In this document: positions 29,800 to 38,395 of the stretch, piece after piece
How the letters are laid out: every line of letters starts with the position of its first letter
Numbering within the stretch: position 1 is the stretch's first letter
From: Candidatus Margulisiibacteriota bacterium
GTDB lineage: Bacteria > Margulisbacteria > Marinamargulisbacteria > UBA817
Length of the DNA stretch: 42,615 nt
NCBI GenBank assembly: GCA_016779165.1
Contig: JADHOE010000008.1
Location: 1-42,615 of the forward strand
Direction: 5' to 3'
Translations under genes and position numbers: made by a program
The notes under the pieces: model-generated
The model's database searches: none
What the model saw: the letters and a program-made list of their open reading frames with translations, nothing else
What the model was told of the DNA's origin: nothing

Positions 29800-31376
29800 T
29801 GAAAAATTTTATCACAGAGAAAAAAGGAATATTAAGTTGGCTATTCACACTTGATCATAAACGAATTGGCATCATGTATTTGGTAAGTATATTTGCTGCT
29901 TTTGCCCTAGGAGGATTCGCCGCACTAATATTGCGTTTCGAACTTTTATCGCCTGACAAGATTCTACTTACGGCTAAACAATACAACCAAATGTTCACGC
30001 TTCATGGGGCAGTAATGGTCTTTCTTTTTATAGTTCCATCAATACCGGCAACATTGGGTAACTTTTTCCTGCCATTGCAATTGGGTGCGAATGATGTAGC
30101 ATTTCCACGATTAAACCTTGCCAGCTATCACATATACCTATTGGGGGCCTTGTTTTGCGTAGCCAGCATAATATTGGGCTCGGTTGATACCGGGTGGACA
30201 TTTTATACCCCATATTCAACATCAACAGACACAGCCGTAATAATGATGGTGACAGGTGTATTTATCCTGGGGTTTTCTTCTATACTTACTGGGGTTAACT
30301 TTATTTCAACCATTCACTATCTTCGAGCACCTGGAATGACCTGGTTTCGTATGCCGCTATTTGTGTGGTCATTGTATGCAACATCTATCATTCAAGTACT
30401 CGCAACACCCGTATTAGCAATCACATTGGTATTACTTATGATTGAACGTGTTTGGGGTATCGGAATTTTTGATCCTGCCATTGGTGGAGACCCAGTACTT
30501 TTCCAACACTTTTTCTGGTTTTACTCACATCCAGCAGTTTATATCATGATCTTACCTGCCATGGGAATAATGAATGAAGTTGTGACTACATTTTGCAGAA
30601 AAAATATTTTTGGATATGCCGCCATTGCCTACTCAAGCATTGCAATTGCTATCATATCATTTTTGGTATGGGGTCACCACTTGTTTACATCAGAATCAGA
30701 AGTAGCAGCTACGATTTTTTCGTTTCTTACTTTCTTAGTTGCTATTCCATCTGGCATTAAAGTATTTAATTGGATCGCCACAATGTACAAAGGCTCCATT
30801 GATTTAAAAGCACCATTCTTGTATTTTCTTGGATTCATGTTCCTGTTTGTAATCGGTGGCTTCACAGGAATTTTCTTAGGGGCATTAGCGATTGACATTC
30901 ACCTTCACGATACGTATTTTGTTGTTGCACATTTTCACTATGTTATGTTTGGTGGCACTTTGTATGCATTTTTAAGTGGTATGCACTATTGGTGGCCTAA
31001 AATGTTTGGAAGAATGTACTCAGAGTTTATGGCAAAAATAGCCTTTTGGTTAATTTTCATAGGATTTAACATGACATTTTTTGTTCAATTCATCATGGGA
31101 TCAAAAGGAATGCCAAGACGGTATTACAGCTACATTGAAGAATTTCAAATTTATCACCAAATTTCTACAGTTGGGTCATGGTTACTGGGTGTTGGGTTTA
31201 TTGTCATGCTTGTATATTTAATTCAATCCTTACGATCCAAAGAACAAGCCCCTGATAATCCATGGGGCGCATTAACTTTAGAGTGGACAATTCCGTCGCC
31301 TCCTCAATACCACGCGTTTGAGAAAACACCAGTTGTAGACAAAGGGCCATATGAATTTGGAGTTGAAAAACCATAA
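29799..31376 (+). CDS. ctaD: Cytochrome c oxidase subunit I (heme-copper oxidase, A2-like)
   Basis: A 525-residue catalytic subunit with 12 or so membrane helices. Low-spin heme ligand His69 is in TLHGAVM. CuB ligands are His244, in YSHPAVY with the cross-linked Tyr248, and the HH pair in WGHHLF. The high-spin heme histidine and second low-spin ligand are in VVAHFHYVM. The D-channel glutamate of HPEVY is absent; the preceding Tyr242-Ser243 (YSHP) marks an A2-type oxidase. It reduces oxygen to water and pumps protons. The gene overlaps ctaC by 1 nt and ctaE by 1 nt. Confidence 0.96.
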   Translation: MKNFITEKKGILSWLFTLDHKRIGIMYLVSIFAAFALGGFAALILRFELLSPDKILLTAKQYNQMFTLHGAVMVFLFIVPSIPATLGNFFLPLQLGANDVAFPRLNLASYHIYLLGALFCVASIILGSVDTGWTFYTPYSTSTDTAVIMMVTGVFILGFSSILTGVNFISTIHYLRAPGMTWFRMPLFVWSLYATSIIQVLATPVLAITLVLLMIERVWGIGIFDPAIGGDPVLFQHFFWFYSHPAVYIMILPAMGIMNEVVTTFCRKNIFGYAAIAYSSIAIAIISFLVWGHHLFTSESEVAATIFSFLTFLVAIPSGIKVFNWIATMYKGSIDLKAPFLYFLGFMFLFVIGGFTGIFLGALAIDIHLHDTYFVVAHFHYVMFGGTLYAFLSGMHYWWPKMFGRMYSEFMAKIAFWLIFIGFNMTFFVQFIMGSKGMPRRYYSYIEEFQIYHQISTVGSWLLGVGFIVMLVYLIQSLRSKEQAPDNPWGALTLEWTIPSPPQYHAFEKTPVVDKGPYEFGVEKP

Positions 31377-32011
31377 TGCAACAAATTCAAAAAAGAAAAC
31401 TGCCACATTACTTTAATAATGCTCATCAAGAATTTGAAGCAGCAAAACTGGGCATGTGGGCATTTATGGCACAAGAAATTTTATTTTTTAGTGGCTTATT
31501 TGTTGCCTACGGCGTATTTAGGTACTTTAATCCTGAAATGTTCATATATGCAAGCCGATTATTAGACTGGAAATTAGGGTTTATTAATACAATTTTCTTA
31601 ATCATAAGTAGCTTTACGATGGTAATGTCTGTTTACCATATTCAACACAATAACCGAACAAAAAGTCTAGTTAACTTAACGGCAACTTTTTTTCTTGCAG
31701 CAGTTTTTTTAATCATTAAAACATTTGAATACAAAGCAAAGTTTGACCACGGGTATTACCCAGGCATGCTATTTAGTGGCGAAGGCGCCTTTAGTAGTCT
31801 GCATATCTTTTTTGGGCTATATTTTACCATTACAGGGCTGCATGCCCTTCATATCATTGTTGGAATGGTATTAATAGCATGGCTAATGGTTCGCGTGTGG
31901 AACGGAACTGTAAGTGCTGAGTATTTTACGCCTGTAGAAATGGTTGGGCTATATTGGCACTTTGTTGATGTTGTATGGATATTTTTATTTCCATTATTAT
32001 ATTTATTGTGA
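31376..32011 (+). CDS. ctaE: Cytochrome c oxidase subunit III
   Basis: A 211-residue protein with five membrane helices, typical for the short bacterial subunit III. Conserved features are AAKLGMWAFMAQEILFFSGLF near the start and the C-terminal GLYWHFVDVVWIFLFPLLYL. It is an accessory subunit that stabilises proton uptake. The ATG overlaps the ctaD stop (TAATG). Confidence 0.95.
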   Translation: MQQIQKRKLPHYFNNAHQEFEAAKLGMWAFMAQEILFFSGLFVAYGVFRYFNPEMFIYASRLLDWKLGFINTIFLIISSFTMVMSVYHIQHNNRTKSLVNLTATFFLAAVFLIIKTFEYKAKFDHGYYPGMLFSGEGAFSSLHIFFGLYFTITGLHALHIIVGMVLIAWLMVRVWNGTVSAEYFTPVEMVGLYWHFVDVVWIFLFPLLYLL

Positions 32012-32019
32012 GGATTTAA

Positions 32020-32397
32020 ATGTCAGGACACTTTATTATTCCAAAAAAATATTATCAGTTTACTTTTATCGCATTGCTGATATTAACCATATTTACTGTG
32101 CTAATATCCAGAGTTGATTTAGGTGTATTAAATACCCCTGTAGCCATTGGTGTTGCTACTGTAAAGGCCGGCTTGGTTGGTGCCTTTTTTATGGGCCTTC
32201 GCTGGGAGCGAGCAAACCTTATTTTTGTATTTGGGGCCATAGCTGCCATGGTTTTATTTTTTCTATTTACATTTATCGACCTTGCTTACAGAGGCGCAAT
32301 TACAGATGAAGTTTCTCAACCATACGGCTACAAGAGCCCAGTAAAAGTGACTGAGAAATTGCACCACTCATCATCTGAAAAAATGGACAGACACTAG
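32020..32397 (+). CDS. ctaF: Cytochrome c oxidase subunit IV (prokaryotic type)
   Basis: A 125-residue protein with three membrane helices and a polar tail. The conserved VATVKAGLVGAFFMGLRWERANLIFVFGAIAAMVLFFLFTFID identifies the small caa3 subunit IV. It is an assembly or stability subunit. It lies 8 nt after ctaE, with tatA starting 1 nt after its stop codon. Confidence 0.88.
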   Translation: MSGHFIIPKKYYQFTFIALLILTIFTVLISRVDLGVLNTPVAIGVATVKAGLVGAFFMGLRWERANLIFVFGAIAAMVLFFLFTFIDLAYRGAITDEVSQPYGYKSPVKVTEKLHHSSSEKMDRH

Positions 32398-32398
32398 C

Positions 32399-32581
32399 AT
32401 GATTGGGTCAACAGAGTTAATCATTGTTGGTTTAATAGTATTCGTTTTATTTGGTGCAGCCGCGATACCTAAATTTGCAAAGTCAATTGGGGAAGCACGC
32501 AAAGAATTTAAAAAAACAATGGTTGATGACGCTCAAGCAACTAACGAATCACAAAAAGAACCACCCACAACACCTTCATAG
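32399..32581 (+). CDS. tatA: Twin-arginine translocase subunit TatA/E
   Basis: A 60-residue protein: membrane helix at residues 4-20 (STELIIVGLIVFVLFGAAAIP), the hinge, then the amphipathic helix KFAKSIGEARKEFKKTM and a polar tail. This is the complete TatA layout. It forms the pore that exports folded proteins with RR signals. ActB in the same train has such a signal, so co-expression with ACIII makes functional sense. TatC is not in the window. Confidence 0.92.
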   Translation: MIGSTELIIVGLIVFVLFGAAAIPKFAKSIGEARKEFKKTMVDDAQATNESQKEPPTTPS

Positions 32582-32599
32582 AAACTGCCTTAAATGGCC

Positions 32600-32628
32600 T
32601 TGTCGATCCCCATCAAATTATATACTAT
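32600..32628 (+). promoter_or_regulatory. Possible internal promoter ahead of the antiporter genes
   Basis: TTGTCG (32600-32605) is followed after 17 nt by TACTAT, or after 15 nt by TATACT (32621-32626). The gap between tatA and the mrpE-like start (54 nt) is the largest in the right-hand train. The -10 lies about 8-10 nt from the ATG at 32636, so a transcript would have almost no leader. Weak match. Confidence 0.3.
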
Positions 32629-32635
32629 TGGGAAT

Positions 32636-33124
32636 ATGAATCGCTTCGTAACATTTGTGGTAATGCTCGCTTTTTGGCTATTGTGGTCAGGTATGTTTGA
32701 TGCGTTTCATATCACGCTTGGGGTAATATCATCAGGCATTGTTGCCATTTGGACAGGTCGGCTATTTTTAGAGTCCCACAAAACCATCCAGCAACGATTT
32801 AATGAATGGATAAAGTTTGAAATTTACTCATTTTGGTTGCTATGGCAGATCATTATTGCCAATATTCAAGTGCTTAAATTGGCGTTTCAGCCACATGTAT
32901 TGCATGCCTTATCACCTTCATTTGTAACATTTGAAACCAAGCTTATGGGCGATATACCCAAATTCATTTTGGCGCAATCCATTACATTAACGCCTGGTAC
33001 AGTAACCGTATCAATCGAAAATAATACCTTTAAGGTGCATGCCATAAATAAAGCAACTGCGGCTGGCATTCCAGGTGAAATGGAAGATAAAGTTTACGGT
33101 ATCTACAGTGAGAGGCACACATGA
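32636..33124 (+). CDS. mrpE: Mrp antiporter subunit E (MnhE/MbhA-like)
   Basis: A 162-residue membrane protein of the MnhE family: two N-terminal helices (FVTFVVMLAFWLLWSGMFDAFH), the conserved YSFWLLWQIIIANIQVLKLAF, then SITLTPGTVTVSIENNTFKVHAI. I set the start at the ATG at 32636 because the MNRFVTFV N-terminus fits the family and no ribosome site precedes the longer frame from 32594. It overlaps mrpF by 4 bp. It is part of the multi-subunit cation/proton antiporter that fills the next 7 kb. Confidence 0.9.
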   Translation: MNRFVTFVVMLAFWLLWSGMFDAFHITLGVISSGIVAIWTGRLFLESHKTIQQRFNEWIKFEIYSFWLLWQIIIANIQVLKLAFQPHVLHALSPSFVTFETKLMGDIPKFILAQSITLTPGTVTVSIENNTFKVHAINKATAAGIPGEMEDKVYGIYSERHT

Positions 33125-33444
33125 TCAACATATTTACGTGGGCATCCATATTACTTATTGTTCTTATGCTTATGCTCGTCTACCGAATTATTGTTGGACC
33201 AACCGTTATTGACCGAATTGTTGCTGTAAATGTCATAGGAACAAAATCAATCGTATTAATTGTACTAATGGGAATTATTTTTGATCGTTTGGCAATGTTT
33301 GTTGATATCGCCATTGGTTATGGCCTGTTAAATTTCATTGCATCATTAGCCGCAGCCAAATATTTTAAAAAACATCACCGCATCGACTCCAAAAATATAA
33401 CGGCCACAGAACATACTGCAAAAGGGGCAACCAATGGCCATTAA
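33121..33444 (+). CDS. mrpF: Mrp antiporter subunit F (MnhF-like)
   Basis: A 107-residue protein with three membrane helices. RIIVGPTVIDRIVAVNVIGTKSIVLIVLMG is the MnhF/MrpF signature. A polar tail of about 25 residues follows the last helix. It is a small structural subunit of the antiporter. It overlaps mrpE by 4 bp and mrpG by 11 bp. Confidence 0.92.
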   Translation: MINIFTWASILLIVLMLMLVYRIIVGPTVIDRIVAVNVIGTKSIVLIVLMGIIFDRLAMFVDIAIGYGLLNFIASLAAAKYFKKHHRIDSKNITATEHTAKGATNGH

Positions 33445-33844
33445 CGTACTCGCCGTTATTCTATTTGCGATTATTTCACAAACAATTCACCACCCAACAG
33501 TGCAACTAATTTTAAATATTTTAATCATGGCATCGCTTGGGTTAGGATTATTTTTCTTTTTTGCAACGTCTGTTGGGGTGCTGCGTTTTCCAGACTTTTT
33601 TACGCGACTACACGCTGCTGGAAAAGGCGATACCTTATCAACCATATTGATACTATTGGCGTGCTCACTATTTTCGCTAAAATCAGCAAAAACACTGGAC
33701 CAAACCACCATTCTTGCCGCTATTAAAATACTCCTTATCATAAATTTCATATTTATAGGAAGCCCGACAGCGACTCATGCACTCATTGAAGCGGGCTATA
33801 ATTCAGAGATTGATCCTTGGGAAAACAATGCTACTCGGAATTGA
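33434..33844 (+). CDS. mrpG: Mrp antiporter subunit G (MnhG-like)
   Basis: A 136-residue protein with three membrane helices. GVLRFPDFFTRLHAAGKGDTL is the diagnostic MrpG/MnhG motif. The N-terminus carries an extra hydrophobic stretch of about 30 residues, so the ATG at 33434, which overlaps mrpF, is accepted because of the coupling. The 3' end overlaps the next gene by 17 bp. Confidence 0.92.
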   Translation: MAINVLAVILFAIISQTIHHPTVQLILNILIMASLGLGLFFFFATSVGVLRFPDFFTRLHAAGKGDTLSTILILLACSLFSLKSAKTLDQTTILAAIKILLIINFIFIGSPTATHALIEAGYNSEIDPWENNATRN

Positions 33845-34832
33845 AACCTTACTTCTAATTTTAGTGCTAATCTTAGCCGTTGTTTCTTTATGGATTCGAG
33901 ATTTAATGAGTTCCGTGGTTGTTTTTGGCGCCTATAGTTTCCTTATGTGCCTCATATGGACAGGCATGGGTGCCGTTGATGTTGCATTTACAGAAGCCGC
34001 TGTTGGTGCGGGAGTATCCACAGTGTTCTTCGTGGCGGTGTTATTTAATACAACACGTCGAATACAGTTTAATCCACTTGACCTGAGCGCGAAAATCTTT
34101 TCAGCCATTTTATGCATTGGAACTGGGTACTTATTAATGCTTGGCCTATCTGATTTACCAAGTTGGGGTGATCCTCAAGCATTGGTAAATACCAATGTGT
34201 CCAAATACTACATTGAAAGCGCATACAAACAAACCAAGGTACCAAATCTTGTAACAGCGGTTTTAGCAGACTATCGGGCGTTTGACACCATGTTTGAAAC
34301 CTGTGTTGTATTTATCGCTGTACTTGGTATTTTTATGTTGCTAAAAAAAGATGGACGAGAACCTTTAAAAGAAACATCAGCCAAAGCAAATGATAACTTA
34401 ATCATTCGAGTTGCATCACGGTTTATGGTACCGTTTATCCAATTATTTGGCTTGTACGTGGTGGCCCATGGTCATTACAGTCCTGGCGGAGGGTTCCAAG
34501 GTGGGGTTATTTTAGGTGCAAGCCTAATTCTTGTTGCAATGGCGTTTAATATTGAGTTTGTAAAACAATTACTTTCCATTAAGCGGATGTTGTTGTTAGC
34601 TGTTATTGGGGTCATAATATTTGCTGGTTGGGGGTTGGTCCCCGTATTCCTTGGGCAATCATTTTTGGATTACTCAGCGTGGGCAGCCCTATTGCCGGGT
34701 ACTGGGGAGATTATGGCTCGGTCGCATAGCATGTTGGCCGTTGAAATTGGCGTGGCCATTACGGTTATGTGCGGCATGTATGGCATTTACATGAGCCTGG
34801 TGTCCGATGGAAGGTTTGATAAAGGGCTATGA
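33828..34832 (+). CDS. Fused MbhD (DUF4040) + MbhE-like + MrpB antiporter subunit
   Basis: A 334-residue membrane protein joining three parts. Residues about 1-75 are DUF4040 (RDLMSSVVVFGAYS, then DVAFTEAAVGAGVSTVFFVAVL, with the functional Glu). Residues about 80-165 resemble MbhE. Residues about 195-330 are MnhB (FGLYVVAHGHYSPGGGFQGGVILGASLIL). In classical Mrp the first two parts are the C-terminus of MrpA and MrpB is separate; in Mbh hydrogenase modules they are three genes. The start is the ATG at 33828 behind a TTGGGA site; a longer frame from 33777 lacks support. Confidence 0.88.
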   Translation: MLLGIETLLLILVLILAVVSLWIRDLMSSVVVFGAYSFLMCLIWTGMGAVDVAFTEAAVGAGVSTVFFVAVLFNTTRRIQFNPLDLSAKIFSAILCIGTGYLLMLGLSDLPSWGDPQALVNTNVSKYYIESAYKQTKVPNLVTAVLADYRAFDTMFETCVVFIAVLGIFMLLKKDGREPLKETSAKANDNLIIRVASRFMVPFIQLFGLYVVAHGHYSPGGGFQGGVILGASLILVAMAFNIEFVKQLLSIKRMLLLAVIGVIIFAGWGLVPVFLGQSFLDYSAWAALLPGTGEIMARSHSMLAVEIGVAITVMCGMYGIYMSLVSDGRFDKGL

Positions 34833-35203
34833 TTTTAAAATTTAATTACGTGATAATGATTATCTTAATGATGTTGGGATTGTGGGCCATGATCGCTAAA
34901 AAAAACATCATCAAAAAACTAATAGGAATGGCCATTTTCCAAACAGGCATTATTTTGTTCTATATATCCATGGGAGCAAAATCTGGCAGCAATATTCCAA
35001 TCCTTGACTATTATGACCGGTATAAGCCCATAGATGCGGCACAGTACGCAAACCCTCTCACCCAAATTTTAATGCTAACGGCCATTGTTGTTGGTGTTGC
35101 AACCCTCGGCTTGGGGCTGACACTGGCACGAAAGATTTACGATGATTACAAAACATTTAATGAGGATGAGATTTTACAGGAAATAAAGAATGAGCATGAT
35201 TAA
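34829..35203 (+). CDS. mrpC: Mrp antiporter subunit C (MnhC/NuoK-like)
   Basis: A 124-residue protein with three membrane helices, homologous to NuoK. MGLWAMIAKKNIIKKLIGMAIFQTGIILFYISMG and ANPLTQILMLTAIVVGVATLGLGLTLARKIY match MnhC. The periplasmic loop between helices two and three is longer than in NuoK, as usual for MrpC. ATGA overlap with the previous gene and a 14-bp overlap with the next. Confidence 0.92.
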   Translation: MILKFNYVIMIILMMLGLWAMIAKKNIIKKLIGMAIFQTGIILFYISMGAKSGSNIPILDYYDRYKPIDAAQYANPLTQILMLTAIVVGVATLGLGLTLARKIYDDYKTFNEDEILQEIKNEHD

Positions 35204-36668
35204 TCAATTGCCGTTTTATGTGGTAGGAATACCATTGTTCACTGCCTTAATTATTGGCGTATTGGCAATAGTTCAGCCAAAATTAGTTCGGTTAACCGGC
35301 TTGGTTGGGATTATTTCTGGCGCATATGCCTCTTTAACGCTATTTCTTACGGTTCAACAATCTGGTACCAAATATTATACATTTGGTAATTGGCCGGCCC
35401 CATATGGCATTGAATACAGTGTTGATACACTCAACGCACTAATGATTCTATTGATTTACGCTGTGAGCCTTTTGGCTTACGTATACTCGCTACGGTCCGT
35501 AATTATTGAAATTCCGTCTAACAAGCACGGGTATTATTACACCTTATACTTTTTACTTATTACAGGGCTAATTGGCATTACCATTACAGGCGATGCCTTC
35601 AACTTGTACGTGCTATACGAAATATGCGCATTAAGCAGTTATGCCCTACTGGCATCTGGTGGAAAACGTGCCACACTTGCAACCTTTTATTACCTTTTAA
35701 TTGGCACCGTTGGCGCTTGCTTTTATTTAATAGGGGTCGCGTATTTATTCATAAAAACGGGCACATTAAACATGGGGCAACTATTTGAGCACATTCCATC
35801 CATCTACTTTACATCATCCATATTGGTGGCATTTATTTTTATCAATGTCGGATTGTTTATCAAGATGGCCTTATTTCCCTTACATGGATGGTTGCCCAAT
35901 GTTTATACCAAAGCCCCAATATCAACGACATGCCTGCTTGCACCACTAGGGACAAAGCTTAGCATTTATATTTTAATTCGATTTTATTTTCATGTGTTTG
36001 GCCCTGAATATGTATTTCAAGTATTGAATATCCAACCATTCATGGTTTGGTTGGCAACATTGGCCATTATTGTGGGATCTGTATACGCCATTTTTCACAC
36101 CAATTACAGATCAACCATTGCGTTTATTATTGTCGCTGAGATTGGTTATATTATTGGAGGCCTTTGGATTGGGCACCCTGATTCAATTGCTGCAAGCATT
36201 TATCACATTTTGGCGGACTCATTAATGACCTTGTCCCTATTTATGATTGCCGGCACCGTCTTGTTTTACTTAAAATCAGAAAAAACAAGCGCTTTTGCAT
36301 TAACATTTCGCCAATTGCGAATAACAAGTATTTCATTGGTGGTGGTGTTTGCATCCATTGTTGGCATTCCACCAACATCCGGATTTTTTTCTAAGATGTA
36401 TTTAATTAAAGGTGCATTTGCCATGGGGCATTATCAGTTTATTGTTGCATTGTTATTTTCATCACTCGCATCGCTGTTTATTTTCTTTCGCTTATTTGAG
36501 GCCTACTTTTATTCGAAACCACCAGAACCTGCCCCATCTATTATTAAAGAGGACCGCTTGTTTACATTACCAATGATTGGCGTTTCAACTGGCATCATTC
36601 TTTTGGGGGTAACCTTTAATTATTGGTTTTCGGTTATTTCTAGAATCATACCGGTGGGGCTGCGATGA
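35190..36668 (+). CDS. mrpD: Mrp antiporter subunit D, first large antiporter-like subunit
   Basis: A 492-residue protein with about 14 membrane helices, in the NuoL/M/N-MrpA/D superfamily. The ion-path residues are present: Glu in LYVLYEICALSSYALLA, Lys in GLFIKMALFPLHGWLPNVYTKAP, and Lys in PLGTKLSIYIL. It is the likeliest true MrpD. It follows mrpC with overlap and is joined to the next gene by ATGA. A second ATG two codons in (35196) could also be the start. Confidence 0.92.
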   Translation: MSMINQLPFYVVGIPLFTALIIGVLAIVQPKLVRLTGLVGIISGAYASLTLFLTVQQSGTKYYTFGNWPAPYGIEYSVDTLNALMILLIYAVSLLAYVYSLRSVIIEIPSNKHGYYYTLYFLLITGLIGITITGDAFNLYVLYEICALSSYALLASGGKRATLATFYYLLIGTVGACFYLIGVAYLFIKTGTLNMGQLFEHIPSIYFTSSILVAFIFINVGLFIKMALFPLHGWLPNVYTKAPISTTCLLAPLGTKLSIYILIRFYFHVFGPEYVFQVLNIQPFMVWLATLAIIVGSVYAIFHTNYRSTIAFIIVAEIGYIIGGLWIGHPDSIAASIYHILADSLMTLSLFMIAGTVLFYLKSEKTSAFALTFRQLRITSISLVVVFASIVGIPPTSGFFSKMYLIKGAFAMGHYQFIVALLFSSLASLFIFFRLFEAYFYSKPPEPAPSIIKEDRLFTLPMIGVSTGIILLGVTFNYWFSVISRIIPVGLR

Positions 36669-38122
36669 CCAATTTTACAACCATTTTACTAACCATATGC
36701 ATTCCAATCATTGGTGCATTTATGATTTACTTGTTTGGAAAAAAACCAAATCAGCGAGAAGCAGCGAGCTTTGCAACCGCGTTCGTATTGTTTGGGTGCG
36801 TTTTAAAATTATTCAACCCCGGTAAAATCAATGGACAGACCCTCCAGTTGATAGAATTATTTCCTGGAGTTTCGATCTCGTTTTTTTACGACCATTTAAG
36901 TGTTGTCTTTGCTTTTGTGGCATCGTCCCTTTGGATAGTAACTACTTTATACTCCATTGGTTACATGCGAGGAACAAATGAACGAAACCAGACTCGGTTT
37001 TATATGTGCTTTGCATTGGCATTATCTGCAACCATGGGGGTTGCTTTCTCGGCCAACTTACTGACCCTTTACATTTTTTATGAATTACTGTCGATTTCAA
37101 CCTACGCCCTGGTTGGGCATCAGCAAAATGCCGATGCGCAATTTGGCGCTCGAAAATATTTGATCTACCTATTTGGTGGCTCCATTGGATTAGCACTCCC
37201 AGCCATGATTATTATTTACCAAATCACTGGCACCCTGGACTTTAATTATTCCGGTATTGTCCCTGCTTATTTTAATCCAACCATGCTATTGGCCTTGCTC
37301 TTAATGTTTTTATACGGGTTTGGCAAGGCCGGCCTAATGCCGTTCCATGCCTGGTTACCAGGGGCCATGGTTGCGCCAACACCAGTCAGTTCCTTATTGC
37401 ATGCCGTAGCTGTTGTAAAGGTGGGTGTGTTTAGCATTATTCGTGTACTCACTGGCATTTATGGTGTGGATTTAATGCAGTCCCTAAAGTTTAATGGCGT
37501 GGTGTGTGGAATTGCAGCATTTACTGTAATAACCGCATCATTAATTGCCCTTTACCAAGATAACTTAAAGCGGTTGTTGGCCTTTTCTACGATTGGGCAA
37601 TTGGCCTACATCATCATGGGGGTTGGGTTGGCATCATCGTTGGGTGTGACTGGTGGGATACTGCACATTGTCATGCATGCCTTTGGCAAAATTACCCTGT
37701 TTTTTTGTGCGGGTGCCATTTACGTTACAACAAAAAAGAAATACATTTCAGAAATGGATGGCATTGGCAAGCAAATGCCAATTACGCTATCCGCTTTTTT
37801 TATTGGGGCACTGAGTGTGACTGGATTGCCACCAACTGGCGGGTTTATTAGCAAATGGATGATGTTGCAAGGCGCAATGGACGCGAACCTTACCATTATC
37901 ATGATTGTGTATTTGGTGAGTTCTTTATTGAACGCATGTTATTTTTTCCCCATTATTTACAAGGCCTTCTTTAAAGACCCTGCAACAGAAAGTCACGGCA
38001 TTAAAGAAGCCCCATTAAACTGCCTAATTCCACCAATGATCACGGCGGCATGCAGCATTTTGTTGTTTTTTAACTACCGCATATTCACCACCATTATTCA
38101 TGGTGTTACAGGAGGGCTTTAG
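36665..38122 (+). CDS. Second large antiporter-like subunit (MrpA/MrpD/NuoL family)
   Basis: A 485-residue protein with about 14 membrane helices. It has the conserved Glu in LYIFYELLSISTYALVG, Lys in GFGKAGLMPFHAWLPGAMVAPTPVSSLLHA, and VVKVGVFSIIRVL. The LPGAMVAPTPVSSLLHA stretch is closest to the MrpA/NuoL type. It lacks the extra C-terminal helices of full MrpA, whose DUF4040 part is encoded in the fused gene upstream. It should form one of three ion channels of the complex. Confidence 0.9.
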   Translation: MTNFTTILLTICIPIIGAFMIYLFGKKPNQREAASFATAFVLFGCVLKLFNPGKINGQTLQLIELFPGVSISFFYDHLSVVFAFVASSLWIVTTLYSIGYMRGTNERNQTRFYMCFALALSATMGVAFSANLLTLYIFYELLSISTYALVGHQQNADAQFGARKYLIYLFGGSIGLALPAMIIIYQITGTLDFNYSGIVPAYFNPTMLLALLLMFLYGFGKAGLMPFHAWLPGAMVAPTPVSSLLHAVAVVKVGVFSIIRVLTGIYGVDLMQSLKFNGVVCGIAAFTVITASLIALYQDNLKRLLAFSTIGQLAYIIMGVGLASSLGVTGGILHIVMHAFGKITLFFCAGAIYVTTKKKYISEMDGIGKQMPITLSAFFIGALSVTGLPPTGGFISKWMMLQGAMDANLTIIMIVYLVSSLLNACYFFPIIYKAFFKDPATESHGIKEAPLNCLIPPMITAACSILLFFNYRIFTTIIHGVTGGL

Positions 38123-38395
38123 ATGGAAACACCGTCTTTTTTTGAACGGCAATCAGTCAAACAATGGTGCTGGCGATTGCTCATTGGCAGCTTGACCGTT
38201 TTATTTTGCATCGATGCCTTTGTTCTGGACCGATATTCCAAGTTTTCCAAACATGGGGGAATACAATCCATCGACGGCAGTGTATTTTTTTATGTTGGGA
38301 TCGCATTTTTTGGCGCGCTATTCTTGGGCCTTGTTGCGAAAATACTGCATAAACTTTTGAGTGCCGAGGAGACCTATTATACCAATGATTATTAG
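38123..38395 (+). CDS. Small two-helix membrane protein of the antiporter cluster
   Basis: A 90-residue protein. Helices lie at about residues 18-33 and 52-77, with the tail LLSAEETYYTNDY. The pattern 'FYVGxxFFGxLxLxLVAKxLxKLL...EExYY' is shared by small proteins found before the last large subunit in three-antiporter Mrp-type clusters. It starts directly after the previous stop codon and overlaps the next gene. Probably a structural subunit; no catalytic role visible. Confidence 0.7.
   Translation: METPSFFERQSVKQWCWRLLIGSLTVLFCIDAFVLDRYSKFSKHGGIQSIDGSVFFYVGIAFFGALFLGLVAKILHKLLSAEETYYTNDY

Noticed and set aside
32594-32635. Longer start of mrpE
   Set aside because: No ribosome site; the extra 14 residues do not fit the MnhE N-terminus.
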